The translations under genes and the position numbers were made by a program. Of a stretch of 64,000 bases of DNA, positions 1 through 8,567 are shown one piece after another. The stretch spans positions 2,542,001 to 2,606,000 of the forward strand of contig NZ_CP109994.1 of the NCBI RefSeq assembly GCF_025947065.1, given 5' to 3'. The first letter of the stretch is position 1. Each line of letters opens with the position of its first letter. The DNA comes from Flavobacterium sp. N1736. GTDB lineage: Bacteria > Bacteroidota > Bacteroidia > Flavobacteriales > Flavobacteriaceae. The notes under the pieces are model-generated. The model ran no database searches, had not been told where the DNA came from, and was given only the letters and a program-made list of their open reading frames with translations.

Positions 1-2014
1 CCGGAACCGCCGGCGGTTGGAAAAACTCGATATTAGCACCCGGAATATCTTTCGATTTCTCTTCCAGTTCAATCATAATCTCCTGTACAGATTCTTTACG
101 GTCGTTCCAGTCTTTTAAGTTGATCAAACAGGTACCGGCATTAGATCCTGTACCTTCCGTCAAAATTTCATAACCTGCCAATGAAGAAACTGATTTTACA
201 CCGTCAATTGTTTCCGCAATTTTTTGCAATTGTTCTGCAATATTATTTGTTCTTTCTAATGATGAACCCGGAGGTGTTTGAATAATGGCATAAAACATTC
301 CCTGATCCTCATTCGGAATAAATCCTGAAGGAACTGTGCTGCTGATTAACCATGTTCCTGCGCAAAATCCTAAAAGAGCAATAATAGTAACCCCTCGTCT
401 GTTTACAATTTTACCTAGTACATTTTGGTATTTACCTTGTGCAAGGTTAAACTTGTTATTAAAACCGTCGATAAATCTATTTATTGGCGTTCTCTTTTTA
501 GGCGTACCATGATTATTTTTTAACATCATCGCACAAAGTGCCGGCGTTAAAGTCAAAGCCACAATACCAGAAAGGATAATCGCTGTTGCCATCGTAATCG
601 AGAACTGTCTGTAGAAAACCCCCACCGGACCAGACATAAAAGCAACCGGAATAAATACCGCCGCCATTAAGAATGTAATCGCAACAATTGCTCCTGCAAT
701 CTCGTGCATTGCTTTTTTAGTTGCTTTAAATGGAGAAAGATGTTCTTCTTCCATCTTGGCGTGAACGGCTTCGATAACTACAATTGCATCATCGACGACG
801 ACCCCAATCGCTAATACTAAAGCAAATAGCGTAATTAAGTTCAATGAAATATCAAAGAATGTCATGAACACAAAAGTTCCAACCAACGAAACCGGAACCG
901 CAATTGCCGGAATAACCGTAGATCGCCAGTCTCCTAAGAAAAGAAATACAACCAAACCAACCAAAATAAATGCCTCGATCAAAGTATGAATTACTTTTTC
1001 GATAGAAGCATCAAGGAATTTAGAAACGTCATACGAAATTTCATAATCCATTCCTTTTGGAAATTTTTGCTTGATTTTTTCCAATTTCGCTTTAACATCT
1101 TCAATAACCTGATTTGCATTAGATCCAAAAGATTGTTTTAATACAATCGCCGCAGATGGTTTTCCATTCAAATTAGAATAAATATCATACATCGAACTTC
1201 CAAATTCTACTTTGGCAATATCTTTCAAACGCAACAATTCTCCGTTACTGCTTGATCTTACGACGATATTTTCGTATTGTTCTTTAGTTGTAAAACGTCC
1301 TGAATATTTTAATACATACTCAAAAGCCTGAGAACGTTTCCCTGAGCTTTCCCCTGTTTTACCAGGAGAAGCTTCCAAACTCTGACTAGATAATGCTTCC
1401 ATTACCTCATCGGCAGAAATTTTATACGCCAGCATACGATCAGGTTTTAACCAGATACGCATTGCATATTCACGTGTTCCCAAGATATCTCCTGATCCCA
1501 CACCATTTACCCTTTTTAATTCTGATAAAACGTTGATATCTGCATAGTTATATAAGAACTTCATGTCCGTATTTTTATCCGTACTGTAAAGATTCACATA
1601 CATCAACATACTCGGAACCTCACGGGTAATCTTAACACCTTCTCTAACTACCAACGGAGGTAATTTATTAGTTACCGAAGCCACACGGTTTTGAACGTTA
1701 ATTGCAGCCTGATTAGGATCTGTACCTAAATTAAATACAACCTGAATACTTGCTTCACCATCATTTCCGGCATCAGAAGTCATATATTTCATTCCCGGAA
1801 CTCCATTTAAGGCTCGTTCTAAAGGAATAACAACCGATTTGATCATCAATTCACCATTCGATCCAGGATAATCCGCCGTAACGTTTACCATTGGAGGAGA
1901 AATGGAAGGGAACTGGGTAATTGGTAAATTCATCACCGACAATACCCCTAAAAAGACAATTATAAGCGATATTACTATCGACAGTACAGGTCTTTGAATA
2001 AATTTATTAAACAT
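1..2014 (-). CDS. RND efflux pump inner-membrane transporter (HAE1/AcrB type), 3' end outside window
   Basis: Proton-driven drug exporter of the inner membrane, working with the adaptor encoded just upstream and an outer-membrane channel not seen here. The ATG is at 2014 (complement) and the frame is open to the window edge, so about 671 N-terminal residues of a family length near 1,050 are present. Residues 1-30 (MFNKFIQRPVLSIVISL) are the typical first membrane helix. The TM4 motif VVVDDAIVV carries the paired proton-relay aspartates at about 408 and 409, matching AcrB numbering closely. The periplasmic stretch NLGTDPNQAAINVQNRV is typical of the porter domain. It lies 125 bp downstream of the adaptor gene on the same strand, so the two are probably one operon despite a hairpin repeat between them. 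The substrate cannot be read from sequence. Confidence 0.95.
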   Translation of the reverse strand, partial: MFNKFIQRPVLSIVISLIIVFLGVLSVMNLPITQFPSISPPMVNVTADYPGSNGELMIKSVVIPLERALNGVPGMKYMTSDAGNDGEASIQVVFNLGTDPNQAAINVQNRVASVTNKLPPLVVREGVKITREVPSMLMYVNLYSTDKNTDMKFLYNYADINVLSELKRVNGVGSGDILGTREYAMRIWLKPDRMLAYKISADEVMEALSSQSLEASPGKTGESSGKRSQAFEYVLKYSGRFTTKEQYENIVVRSSSNGELLRLKDIAKVEFGSSMYDIYSNLNGKPSAAIVLKQSFGSNANQVIEDVKAKLEKIKQKFPKGMDYEISYDVSKFLDASIEKVIHTLIEAFILVGLVVFLFLGDWRSTVIPAIAVPVSLVGTFVFMTFFDISLNLITLFALVLAIGVVVDDAIVVIEAVHAKMEEEHLSPFKATKKAMHEIAGAIVAITFLMAAVFIPVAFMSGPVGVFYRQFSITMATAIILSGIVALTLTPALCAMMLKNNHGTPKKRTPINRFIDGFNNKFNLAQGKYQNVLGKIVNRRGVTIIALLGFCAGTWLISSTVPSGFIPNEDQGMFYAIIQTPPGSSLERTNNIAEQLQKIAETIDGVKSVSSLAGYEILTEGTGSNAGTCLINLKDWNDRKESVQEIMIELEEKSKDIPGANIEFFQPPAVP

Positions 2015-2062
2015 TTTTATATTTTTTTAATGATTAAAACAAACTGGAATTTAAAAGTGTTC

Positions 2063-2124
2063 CAAGTTTTAAGTTTCACGTTTCAGGTTCAGTGCGCAAC
2101 TTGAAACTTGAAACTTAAAACTTG
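2063..2124. repeat. Palindromic intergenic repeat, family A (GAAACTTGAAAC type)
   Basis: Two arms of about 27 nt (2063-2089 and 2098-2124) are nearly perfect reverse complements, built from the unit TTGAAACTTGAAAC, with an 8-nt loop. It lies inside the predicted efflux operon between the adaptor and pump genes. The same unit recurs at 25432-25490, 25971-26008, 27720-27778 and 45253-45276. Confidence 0.8.
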
Positions 2125-2139
2125 AAACAACTTAAAAAT

Positions 2140-3222
2140 CTATTCTGCTTTTACGCGTAAATGATTGATTACCGTTTGCGGAGCCAGGAATTCATATTTA
2201 ATCTTGTCATTTTCTTTTACTTTCTGAACTCCTTCAAGTAAGATTTTATCATTTTCAGTAAGTCCGGTGCTTACAACGTACAAATCTGGAATTTCGCCTG
2301 TAATCGTGATTTCTTTAGAAGTTACATGATTGCTTTTATCCACAACAAAAACATATTTTTTGTCCTGAATTTCGTAAGTCGCTTTTTGCGGAATTACAAT
2401 GGCATTTTTAAGCGGAACTAGCATTTGAACTTTTCCTGTTTCTCCGTTTCTAAGTAACTTTCCTGAATTAGGGAATCTTGCTCTGAAAGCGATATTTCCT
2501 GTTTCATTATCAAATTCACTTTCTATAACTTCAACGTTTCCTTTGTATTTGAAAAGTTCGCCATTTGCCAAAAGCAAATTCACATTATTTCCTGCGCGAT
2601 CTTTAATATCAGTTTGATATTGAAGATATTCCGGCTCAGAAACATTAAAATAAGCAAACATTTGACTGTTGTCTGAAAGGCTTGTCAGCAATTCACCTTC
2701 GTCAATAAGACTTCCTAATTTTAATGGAATTCTATCAATTGTTCCGTCAAACGGAGCTCTGATTTCGGTAAATGATAAATGAAGTTTTGCCAAAGCAACT
2801 TCAGCTTTTGCTGATTGTAATTTTGCCTGAGCTACACTTAATTCGTTTTTAGAAACGATATTTTTATCTGCTAATAATTTGGCATTTTGTACTTCAATTT
2901 CTGTTGATTTTTGTTCAGCCTGAGCTTTTAACAATTCTGCCTGATACATGTTTGGCATAATTTTAAACAAAAGCTGTCCTTTTTTAACAAACTGACCTTC
3001 ATCAACATAGATGTCTTGTAAAAACCCTTTTTCCTGGGCACGGATTTCGATGTTTCGAACAGATTTAATTTGAGAAACATACTCTTTAGTAAACGAAGTA
3101 TCGATTTTTACAGGATTGGTAACTGTAAATTTTTCTTCTTCTTCTTTTTCTTCTTTTTTTGATGTACAACTGGTAAGGCACAACACGGCAAGCATGCCCG
3201 TTAACACGATAATTCTTTTCAT
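2140..3222 (-). CDS. RND efflux periplasmic adaptor subunit (membrane fusion protein, lipoprotein)
   Basis: AcrA/MexA-type adaptor that links the RND pump to an outer-membrane channel. The 360-residue protein starts with a lipoprotein signal ending in the lipobox LTSC (Cys19). A lipoyl-like half-motif follows (VDEGQFVKKGQLLF, about residues 74-87), then an alpha-helical hairpin (about 95-145), the second lipoyl half with IRAPFDGTIDRIPL (about 154-167), and beta-barrel and membrane-proximal domains to the C terminus. Length and order fit the family. It precedes the pump gene on the same strand. No regulator of the TetR or AraC type adjoins it; the next upstream gene is a small exported protein of unknown function. 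Confidence 0.94.
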   Translation of the reverse strand: MKRIIVLTGMLAVLCLTSCTSKKEEKEEEEKFTVTNPVKIDTSFTKEYVSQIKSVRNIEIRAQEKGFLQDIYVDEGQFVKKGQLLFKIMPNMYQAELLKAQAEQKSTEIEVQNAKLLADKNIVSKNELSVAQAKLQSAKAEVALAKLHLSFTEIRAPFDGTIDRIPLKLGSLIDEGELLTSLSDNSQMFAYFNVSEPEYLQYQTDIKDRAGNNVNLLLANGELFKYKGNVEVIESEFDNETGNIAFRARFPNSGKLLRNGETGKVQMLVPLKNAIVIPQKATYEIQDKKYVFVVDKSNHVTSKEITITGEIPDLYVVSTGLTENDKILLEGVQKVKENDKIKYEFLAPQTVINHLRVKAE

Positions 3223-3392
3223 TGGTATTTAATTGGAAATTAAGCGATTAAATTAGGGACATAAGAATCCCTTAGATGTAAGTCATCAGTCGCCAGAATA
3301 ACGTGATTTTGTTGTAATTAGGAAGTACTTCTAAAAATTACCATCCATATTTATCCATGATCACGCTTTTGGTAACCGATGTATAAATAGAA

Positions 3393-3770
3393 TCAAATTC
3401 TTAAAACTCTCTGAGTAATGTAGATAGGATTTGACTGACCACAAGATGGTCCTAAAATTTCAAAAAGACTATATGAGTTTGCAACGCTTTGACGTGAGAT
3501 TGTCAAATATAAATCATTTAATAAACTATAGTTTGTTGCAAGAAACTTAGTCGAAAAATCTTTAAGATCATCGCTTCCAAGATATTCTTCATCCAAATCT
3601 ACATCAGCATCTTCGATTATCGAACTGCCCTGATCATTATTGGTGAATTTTACGCGATGTCTTTTCTCAAGATTGTGGTGAGAATTTAGGTGTGTTTCGG
3701 CATTAAGATATTGCCCTCCGCCTAACAGAAGGAAATTCATAAATGTTAAAAATACTACTAACTTTCTCAT
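3393..3770 (-). CDS. Small exported protein of unknown function
   Basis: I do not recognise this family. The ATG at 3770 gives 125 residues beginning MRKLVVFLTFMNFLLLGGG, a plausible signal peptide; a longer frame from 3833 adds 21 hydrophobic residues and is less convincing. After the signal comes a His-rich stretch (NSHHNLEKRH), an acidic patch (IIEDADVDLDEEYLG) and a hydrophobic C-terminal half with a single Cys. It is on the same strand as the efflux genes, 170 bp upstream of the adaptor, so it could share their transcript. Existence as a gene is supported by the signal peptide and ordinary composition only. Confidence 0.6.
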   Translation of the reverse strand: MRKLVVFLTFMNFLLLGGGQYLNAETHLNSHHNLEKRHRVKFTNNDQGSSIIEDADVDLDEEYLGSDDLKDFSTKFLATNYSLLNDLYLTISRQSVANSYSLFEILGPSCGQSNPIYITQRVLRI

Positions 3771-4028
3771 TTGAGTGCGAAAGTAATAAAAGATCGGAAT
3801 AAAAAAAATAAAATAAGAAAGTCTTAACAACATATAATATACGAAAACGTTTTCTTTTTATTTCTGCTTTTTATTTCACAATAAAAACATCTATTTTATA
3901 CAAAAACAATATTTTAGCTTAACATTTAAACAACATTGCTACAGTATTCAAAACGTATTAGCTCAAAATGAGTAAAAATCGTAAATATTTGAGGCTGTAT
4001 ATTTTATTTGATAATTCCTGCTCTTTTT

Positions 4029-4433
4029 TTATATTAAAATTTCCATTATAGTAAATTCCTGTTCCGCTTTTATAAAAGTTTTGTGCGTATCTTTCATTCC
4101 AAATTTCTCATAAAACGACTTTTTATTTGTTCGGGCATTACACCAGACTTTCTTTGCTTTTTTATCTTTTGCTAATTTTAAAATATACTTTAAAAGCTCA
4201 GATGCAATTCCTTGTCCCTGAAAATCTTCTAATGTTGCCAGCTTTCTAAACTGCATTTCCTGATCAACAAAAAAACAGGAAACTATGGAGACTAATTTTT
4301 CCTGAATAAAAACTCCAAAATGCATTCCTAAATCATCTTCTTTAAGCTGCACAAATTCAAAAGGCTGATCCGGCCACATTACTTCGTTCCTGATTTGCCA
4401 GGTTTGAGAAGCCTCAATTTCTTTAATAATCAT
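4029..4433 (-). CDS. GNAT family N-acetyltransferase
   Basis: Acetyl-CoA-dependent N-acetyltransferase of unknown substrate, 134 residues, the normal size of a single GNAT domain. The acetyl-CoA pyrophosphate-binding loop is visible as FQGQGIASELLKYI (about residues 76-89), preceded by the beta-strand FRKLATLEDF, and the C-terminal signature SFYEKFGM (about 106-113) is the usual end of the fold. The neighbours on both sides are unrelated, so it is probably a monocistronic gene. Cytoplasmic; no signal peptide. Confidence 0.85.
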   Translation of the reverse strand: MIIKEIEASQTWQIRNEVMWPDQPFEFVQLKEDDLGMHFGVFIQEKLVSIVSCFFVDQEMQFRKLATLEDFQGQGIASELLKYILKLAKDKKAKKVWCNARTNKKSFYEKFGMKDTHKTFIKAEQEFTIMEILI

Positions 4434-4608
4434 GGTTTAATTCTTTTCCATTCAAATTTAAACCAATTTACACAGCTATTCAAATTGAGGCAAAAAGAAA
4501 ACACATTATATTAACTATCAAACAGATACTAAAAATAAATAAGATAAATCTCTCTATTTCGATTAATAATAATTATTTTTATAGTATCTAAAAACGAAAA
4601 TATCCAAT

Positions 4609-5175
4609 ATGAAAAAATTTATTGTAACTGCATTATTATGTATTAGTGTAAACGGTTTTGCACAATTGATACAATTTGGACCACAATTTTCGGCCAATAT
4701 TACTTCGCCCATAAGCGATGATTTTAGTTCTAAAAGTTCAGGAACTGATATTGGTTTTGCAGGATTTGCAAGAGTTAATTTATTGCTTTTTTACGGTCAG
4801 GCCGAATTTGGTTACGCAAAAAATAAATTTACTGTTTCACAAACGGGAATAGTTGGCGAAACTGAATATGAATTAGCAGGAACAGACGCTACATTAATTG
4901 CCGGTTATAAAATACTCCCATTTGGTAAATTAGGAAATCTCCGCATTTTTGTTGGTTATAACTGGAAACATTACTCTGATATAAAAGCCAGTAATGATAT
5001 TAATTTAATTGCTTTTGAACAGGATAACAGCAGTATTCTTGGCGGCGTTGGTGTCGATTTATGGAAACTTACATTAGATTATCGTTATCTGGCCGGTTTG
5101 TCAGATCTTGATGCTTCAGGCAGAGAATTAAAAACCGGAATTTCTACTGTTACACTTGGGTTTAAATTTCTCTAA
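4609..5175 (+). CDS. Outer-membrane beta-barrel protein (porin-like, signal peptide)
   Basis: The 188-residue protein begins with a clear signal peptide (MKKFIVTALLCISVNGFA, cleavage before Q). The rest consists of alternating hydrophobic/aromatic strands and ends in VTLGFKFL, a terminal pattern typical of outer-membrane barrels recognised by the BAM machine. Size suggests an eight-stranded barrel of the OmpA/OmpX/opacity type. Nothing in the neighbourhood indicates a substrate. It is convergent with the ACT gene, with a palindromic repeat between them that could act as a terminator for both. Confidence 0.75.
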   Translation: MKKFIVTALLCISVNGFAQLIQFGPQFSANITSPISDDFSSKSSGTDIGFAGFARVNLLLFYGQAEFGYAKNKFTVSQTGIVGETEYELAGTDATLIAGYKILPFGKLGNLRIFVGYNWKHYSDIKASNDINLIAFEQDNSSILGGVGVDLWKLTLDYRYLAGLSDLDASGRELKTGISTVTLGFKFL

Positions 5176-5192
5176 TAGTAACAAAATAAAAA

Positions 5193-5249
5193 TGCCACAG
5201 ATTTACATATTCAGAGAATTAATCTTTTGAATCTGTAAAATCTGTGGCA
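5193..5249. repeat. Palindromic repeat, family D (CCACAGATT/AATCTGTGG)
   Basis: TGCCACAGATTTACA at 5193-5207 is matched by its near reverse complement at 5234-5249. It sits between two convergent genes. The same unit recurs at 30866-31027, 37880-37938 and 51046-51078, often as a nested palindrome. Confidence 0.75.
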
Positions 5250-5259
5250 AAAATAGTAT

Positions 5260-5652
5260 TTATTTAGAAAACGAATTCAGAATTTCCAAAGCTCGTTCTG
5301 CATCTTTTTTATTTACAAAAATATGATCGTGATAAAACGCAGCGACCACATTACAGCTAATTCCGTTTTGCGAAAGTGCTTTTGAAAACGCTGCCGTTAA
5401 ACCAACTGCTTCTAATGATGAATGAACCGTTAATGTTATCCAGGACATTACAACTGAATATTCAAGACTTAATTTATCTGCAATTTCTTTTTTAAGAATT
5501 AATGTAATGGCTTCTTTTTCTTTAAAGAACATTACAATATGATCTAAATCTATTTGCTCCTGTTTTTCTATTTTACAAAAAACATAATCACCTGAATTGA
5601 GTTCAGGTTTCATGCTTTTTAGTAATTGCTGTAAATCTTTTTCTCCTGACAT
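5260..5652 (-). CDS. ACT domain-containing protein
   Basis: A 130-residue cytoplasmic protein resembling the stand-alone ACT proteins of the ACT_3/ACT_7 type, small-molecule (often amino-acid) sensing folds. The N-terminal part (LNSGDYVFCKI) and the core (WITLTVHSSLEAVGLTAAFSKAL, written here as WITLTVHSSLEAVG then LTAAFSKAL) followed by ISCNVVAAFYHDHIFV fit the usual pattern of two tandem ACT folds. No enzyme domain is fused. It starts 12 bp after the stop of the gene at 5665-6279 on the same strand, so the two may be co-transcribed. The ligand is unknown. Confidence 0.75.
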   Translation of the reverse strand: MSGEKDLQQLLKSMKPELNSGDYVFCKIEKQEQIDLDHIVMFFKEKEAITLILKKEIADKLSLEYSVVMSWITLTVHSSLEAVGLTAAFSKALSQNGISCNVVAAFYHDHIFVNKKDAERALEILNSFSK

Positions 5653-5664
5653 AATCGTTAGTAA

Positions 5665-6279
5665 TTATACTTTCATATAGAAAAATTCCGGATTTTCATT
5701 TTCAATTTTTTCGACACCTTTTTCTGTTTGTTTCGCAATGTTTATTACGTGCAATATACTGGAGTTTTTATCAACAGTACAATTCCAGATTGTCCCGTCA
5801 GATAAGATAATGGCCGAGAATAAAGAATCTGATTTGTCTCTGTTAAAGTAAACTAAATCTTCTGTTTTAATATTTTTTTTAACTAACGTTTTTTTGTCCT
5901 GCTCATAAAAAATAATTTTGTTTTCAGATATTTCAATGAATTCTTCTACTTCTTTATTTTTAGAATCAGCTTCTGTTTTTACGGCCCAAACCGGTTTATC
6001 ACCTTTCATTCTCCAAATTCCCAAAGCTTTCTGCATTATTTCTTTTCTTAAAATAGCTTTCAGGGTATCTACTTTTTTACTTGATTCCTGACCTATCTCA
6101 TTTTCAGGTCTAATTTTAGACGCTACAGAAAACAAATCGAGTGCATTTTTAAAATCTGATTTTTTGTAACAGGAAACAGCTAATTCATATTTATTCTTTT
6201 GAAATTTTGCTTTTGCATCATTTTGGGCATAAATGCAAATTGTAAACAATAAAAAAACAATAATTAAATAATTTTTCAT
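5665..6279 (-). CDS. Exported protein of unknown function with a short TPR-like N-terminal region
   Basis: The 204-residue protein has a signal peptide (MKNYLIIVFLLFTICIYA). Residues about 25-75 look like one to two helical repeats (YELAVSCYKKSDFKNALDLF, with RPENEIGQE), resembling tetratricopeptide repeats. The rest is a beta-rich region with no motif I recognise (KTEDLVYFNRDKSD, LSDGTIWNCTVD). It is followed closely by the ACT gene. The function is not predictable from sequence. Confidence 0.65.
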   Translation of the reverse strand: MKNYLIIVFLLFTICIYAQNDAKAKFQKNKYELAVSCYKKSDFKNALDLFSVASKIRPENEIGQESSKKVDTLKAILRKEIMQKALGIWRMKGDKPVWAVKTEADSKNKEVEEFIEISENKIIFYEQDKKTLVKKNIKTEDLVYFNRDKSDSLFSAIILSDGTIWNCTVDKNSSILHVINIAKQTEKGVEKIENENPEFFYMKV

Positions 6280-6410
6280 TCTATGGGGGCTTTATTTTGA
6301 TGCAAACATACTTGTTAAATTTGTAACTTTTTGTGGTTTTCCGTAATATTTTTTCAACTCTAACACAAAAAATCATTCAAGTTACTAATAATCAGTATCT
6401 TAAAACAAAT

Positions 6411-6446
6411 AAATCCTCTTTTTCACTTGAAAAAGAGGATTTTTAT
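6411..6446 (-). terminator. Hairpin terminator after the M1 peptidase gene
   Basis: A 13-bp perfect stem (AATCCTCTTTTTC at 6412-6424 and its complement at 6429-6441) with a 4-nt loop and T-rich flanks on both sides. It lies 18 bp past the peptidase stop codon. Confidence 0.8.
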
Positions 6447-6463
6447 TAAATAAATTAAGGTAA

Positions 6464-8323
6464 TTATCTTACTAAAAAGACATTATTTTTTGGTGTTGCG
6501 TCCATAAAGATACCTCCGTCAACTGTAATTTGTTTTACTTGTTTCTTAGTTTTTAGAGCAATTAAAGCTGCTTTTTGATTGGTTTGCCAAATTGCCGGAG
6601 TTTGGTGTATTGTTTCTTTTGAATCATCAGCATAGACAATATTTACATCAAACGGAATTGCAAAACCTCCCACATTTTCGATCGTAACAGTATTCTTTTC
6701 TACCTTTTTAACGGAAAGATCAATATAATTGTTGGTAAAAAACCAGTTGTTAAAAAACCAATTCAAATTTTTTCCTGAAGCGGTATTCATAGAATTAAAA
6801 TAATCCCACGGAATTGGGTGTTTCCCATTCCAGTTTTCCATATACGCATGAAGCGACTTTTTAAACAAATCATCTCCAAGCAAATCTTTTAAAGCGATGT
6901 ATGAAAGAGACGCTTTTCCGTATGAATTATTTCCATATCCGGGACCTGAAACCTGTGTAGACATGGAGATAATAGGCTGATCTTCTTCTGTTGATGCATC
7001 GTTAATATAGCCTTCTACTCTAAATTCTTTATAAAATTTATCTGCCGCTTCTTTGCCGTGCTCTGCAATTCCAATTAAATATTCAAAAGTCGTTGCCCAG
7101 CCTTCATCCATAAAAGCATAACGCGTTTCGTTGATTCCCATATAAAAAGGAAAATACGTATGTGCTACTTCATGATCCTGAACTAATTGTGCAAAAACAG
7201 GATCATTCATTTGCGAATCGTTACACATCATTGGATATTCCATATCTGCAAAACCCTGAAAAGCTGTCATTTTAGAAAACGGATACGGAATTCCCGGCCA
7301 GTTATTCGAAAACCAATCTAATGCATACTGATTGTTTTTGATTGAATTTACAAAATCAGTTCCTTTTACATCATATGCCGCCTGAACACTCGCGCGACGA
7401 TTCGTTTTTTTATCAACAACAACGCTGCTCGCATCCCATAAATAATGATCACTTAAACCAAAACAAACATCCGAAATATGTTTGGCCTCAAATTTCCAAA
7501 CATTCCATTCGTTTTGTTTCGTAACTGCGCCGCTTTTCATTTCCTGTTCGTTTGCAATATGCAAAATCTCATCTGTTATGTATGATTTTTTTAAACGTGC
7601 TGCAAATTCAGGCTGCAAAACATCATCAGGATTTAATAAATCTCCGGTTCCATAAACCACATAATTTTTAGGTGCTTTTACAGAATACGTATAATCATTA
7701 AAATCATTGTAAAATTCCTGACGATCTGTGTGAGGCAATCTGTCCCATCTGTTATAATCATCAAAAACAGTAACACGAGGATAACTGTATGCGGCAAAGA
7801 AAGTCGTATTATCAATTTGACCTTCTCTTCCACTCTCTTTCGATAAAGGATAATTCCAATCGATATTAATTGTAATTTTTGAATGTGGCAGAATTGCTTT
7901 TTTCAACTTAACATTTCCAACCGTTCCCCAGCTTCTGGCATCTTCTTTATACACTTCGTCGCCAATTTTTAAAGCCGTAATGGTTAATCCGTCACTTAAA
8001 AAATCATCGCTAACCGTGCCGCTTCTTGGAGAAGATGGTTTATGAAGATTATTTACAAACCTGATAGGTAAGTTTTTCAAAGTATCGCTGCTATTGTTTT
8101 CATAGACAATAGTTTCAGTTCCGTTAATTACTTTTGTATCAGCATTTACCGTTAAAGCGATATCATATTTTCCGTGGTTTTGCCAGTAATTTTTTCCTGG
8201 TTTCCCGTCCATAGAACGAGTTCCTTTTGCGTAAGCATCTTTAATATTTCGCGGCATATAAAGATCCTGCGCAAAATTATTTTGTGCCAAAAACAAAAAG
8301 ACAATGAGTATAAATTTTTCCAT
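6464..8323 (-). CDS. M1 family zinc metallopeptidase (exported aminopeptidase-like)
   Basis: Zinc-dependent aminopeptidase-like enzyme, probably periplasmic or secreted. From the ATG at 8323 the protein has 619 residues and a signal peptide (MEKFILIVFLFLAQNNFA); a TTG four codons earlier would lengthen it without benefit. The zinc site HEVAH is at residues 384-388 with the third ligand Glu407 in DEGWATTF. Upstream, GFADMEYPMM is the M1 exopeptidase-motif variant (GxMEN-like). The N-terminal half contains the beta-sandwich typical of the family (YENNSSDTLKNLPIRF). A hairpin follows the stop codon and the upstream gene is 245 bp away, so it is likely transcribed alone. Confidence 0.92.
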   Translation of the reverse strand: MEKFILIVFLFLAQNNFAQDLYMPRNIKDAYAKGTRSMDGKPGKNYWQNHGKYDIALTVNADTKVINGTETIVYENNSSDTLKNLPIRFVNNLHKPSSPRSGTVSDDFLSDGLTITALKIGDEVYKEDARSWGTVGNVKLKKAILPHSKITINIDWNYPLSKESGREGQIDNTTFFAAYSYPRVTVFDDYNRWDRLPHTDRQEFYNDFNDYTYSVKAPKNYVVYGTGDLLNPDDVLQPEFAARLKKSYITDEILHIANEQEMKSGAVTKQNEWNVWKFEAKHISDVCFGLSDHYLWDASSVVVDKKTNRRASVQAAYDVKGTDFVNSIKNNQYALDWFSNNWPGIPYPFSKMTAFQGFADMEYPMMCNDSQMNDPVFAQLVQDHEVAHTYFPFYMGINETRYAFMDEGWATTFEYLIGIAEHGKEAADKFYKEFRVEGYINDASTEEDQPIISMSTQVSGPGYGNNSYGKASLSYIALKDLLGDDLFKKSLHAYMENWNGKHPIPWDYFNSMNTASGKNLNWFFNNWFFTNNYIDLSVKKVEKNTVTIENVGGFAIPFDVNIVYADDSKETIHQTPAIWQTNQKAALIALKTKKQVKQITVDGGIFMDATPKNNVFLVR

Positions 8324-8502
8324 AAGTGGTTTCAAGATTTGATGATTTAAGAGTTGTTATGAATATTAGTTGTAATTTTTTGACTAAAGTTACAATTATC
8401 TAACAAATTTTTAAATTTTTGTTTTGATTACCATGAAAATGCGAAAGTTTTTTAATGCGACAGATTAAATGATTAAAATGATTCACAACATTTGCAGTTT
8501 TC

Positions 8503-8538
8503 AAAAAAAACCGCCTAATTCTAAAAAGAAAAAGGCGG
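8503..8538 (-). terminator. Hairpin terminator after the GapN-like gene
   Basis: On the minus strand CCGCC at 8534-8538 and GGCGG at 8511-8515 bracket an A/T-rich region that extends the stem, followed by eight T. It is about 30 bp past the stop codon at 8568. Confidence 0.75.
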
Positions 8539-8567
8539 CATCTACAAATAATATATAACCTTGATAA

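Noticed and set aside
7342..7524. Plus-strand frame inside the M1 peptidase gene
   Set aside because: A shadow of the peptidase frame with biased composition and no promoter or homologous motif.
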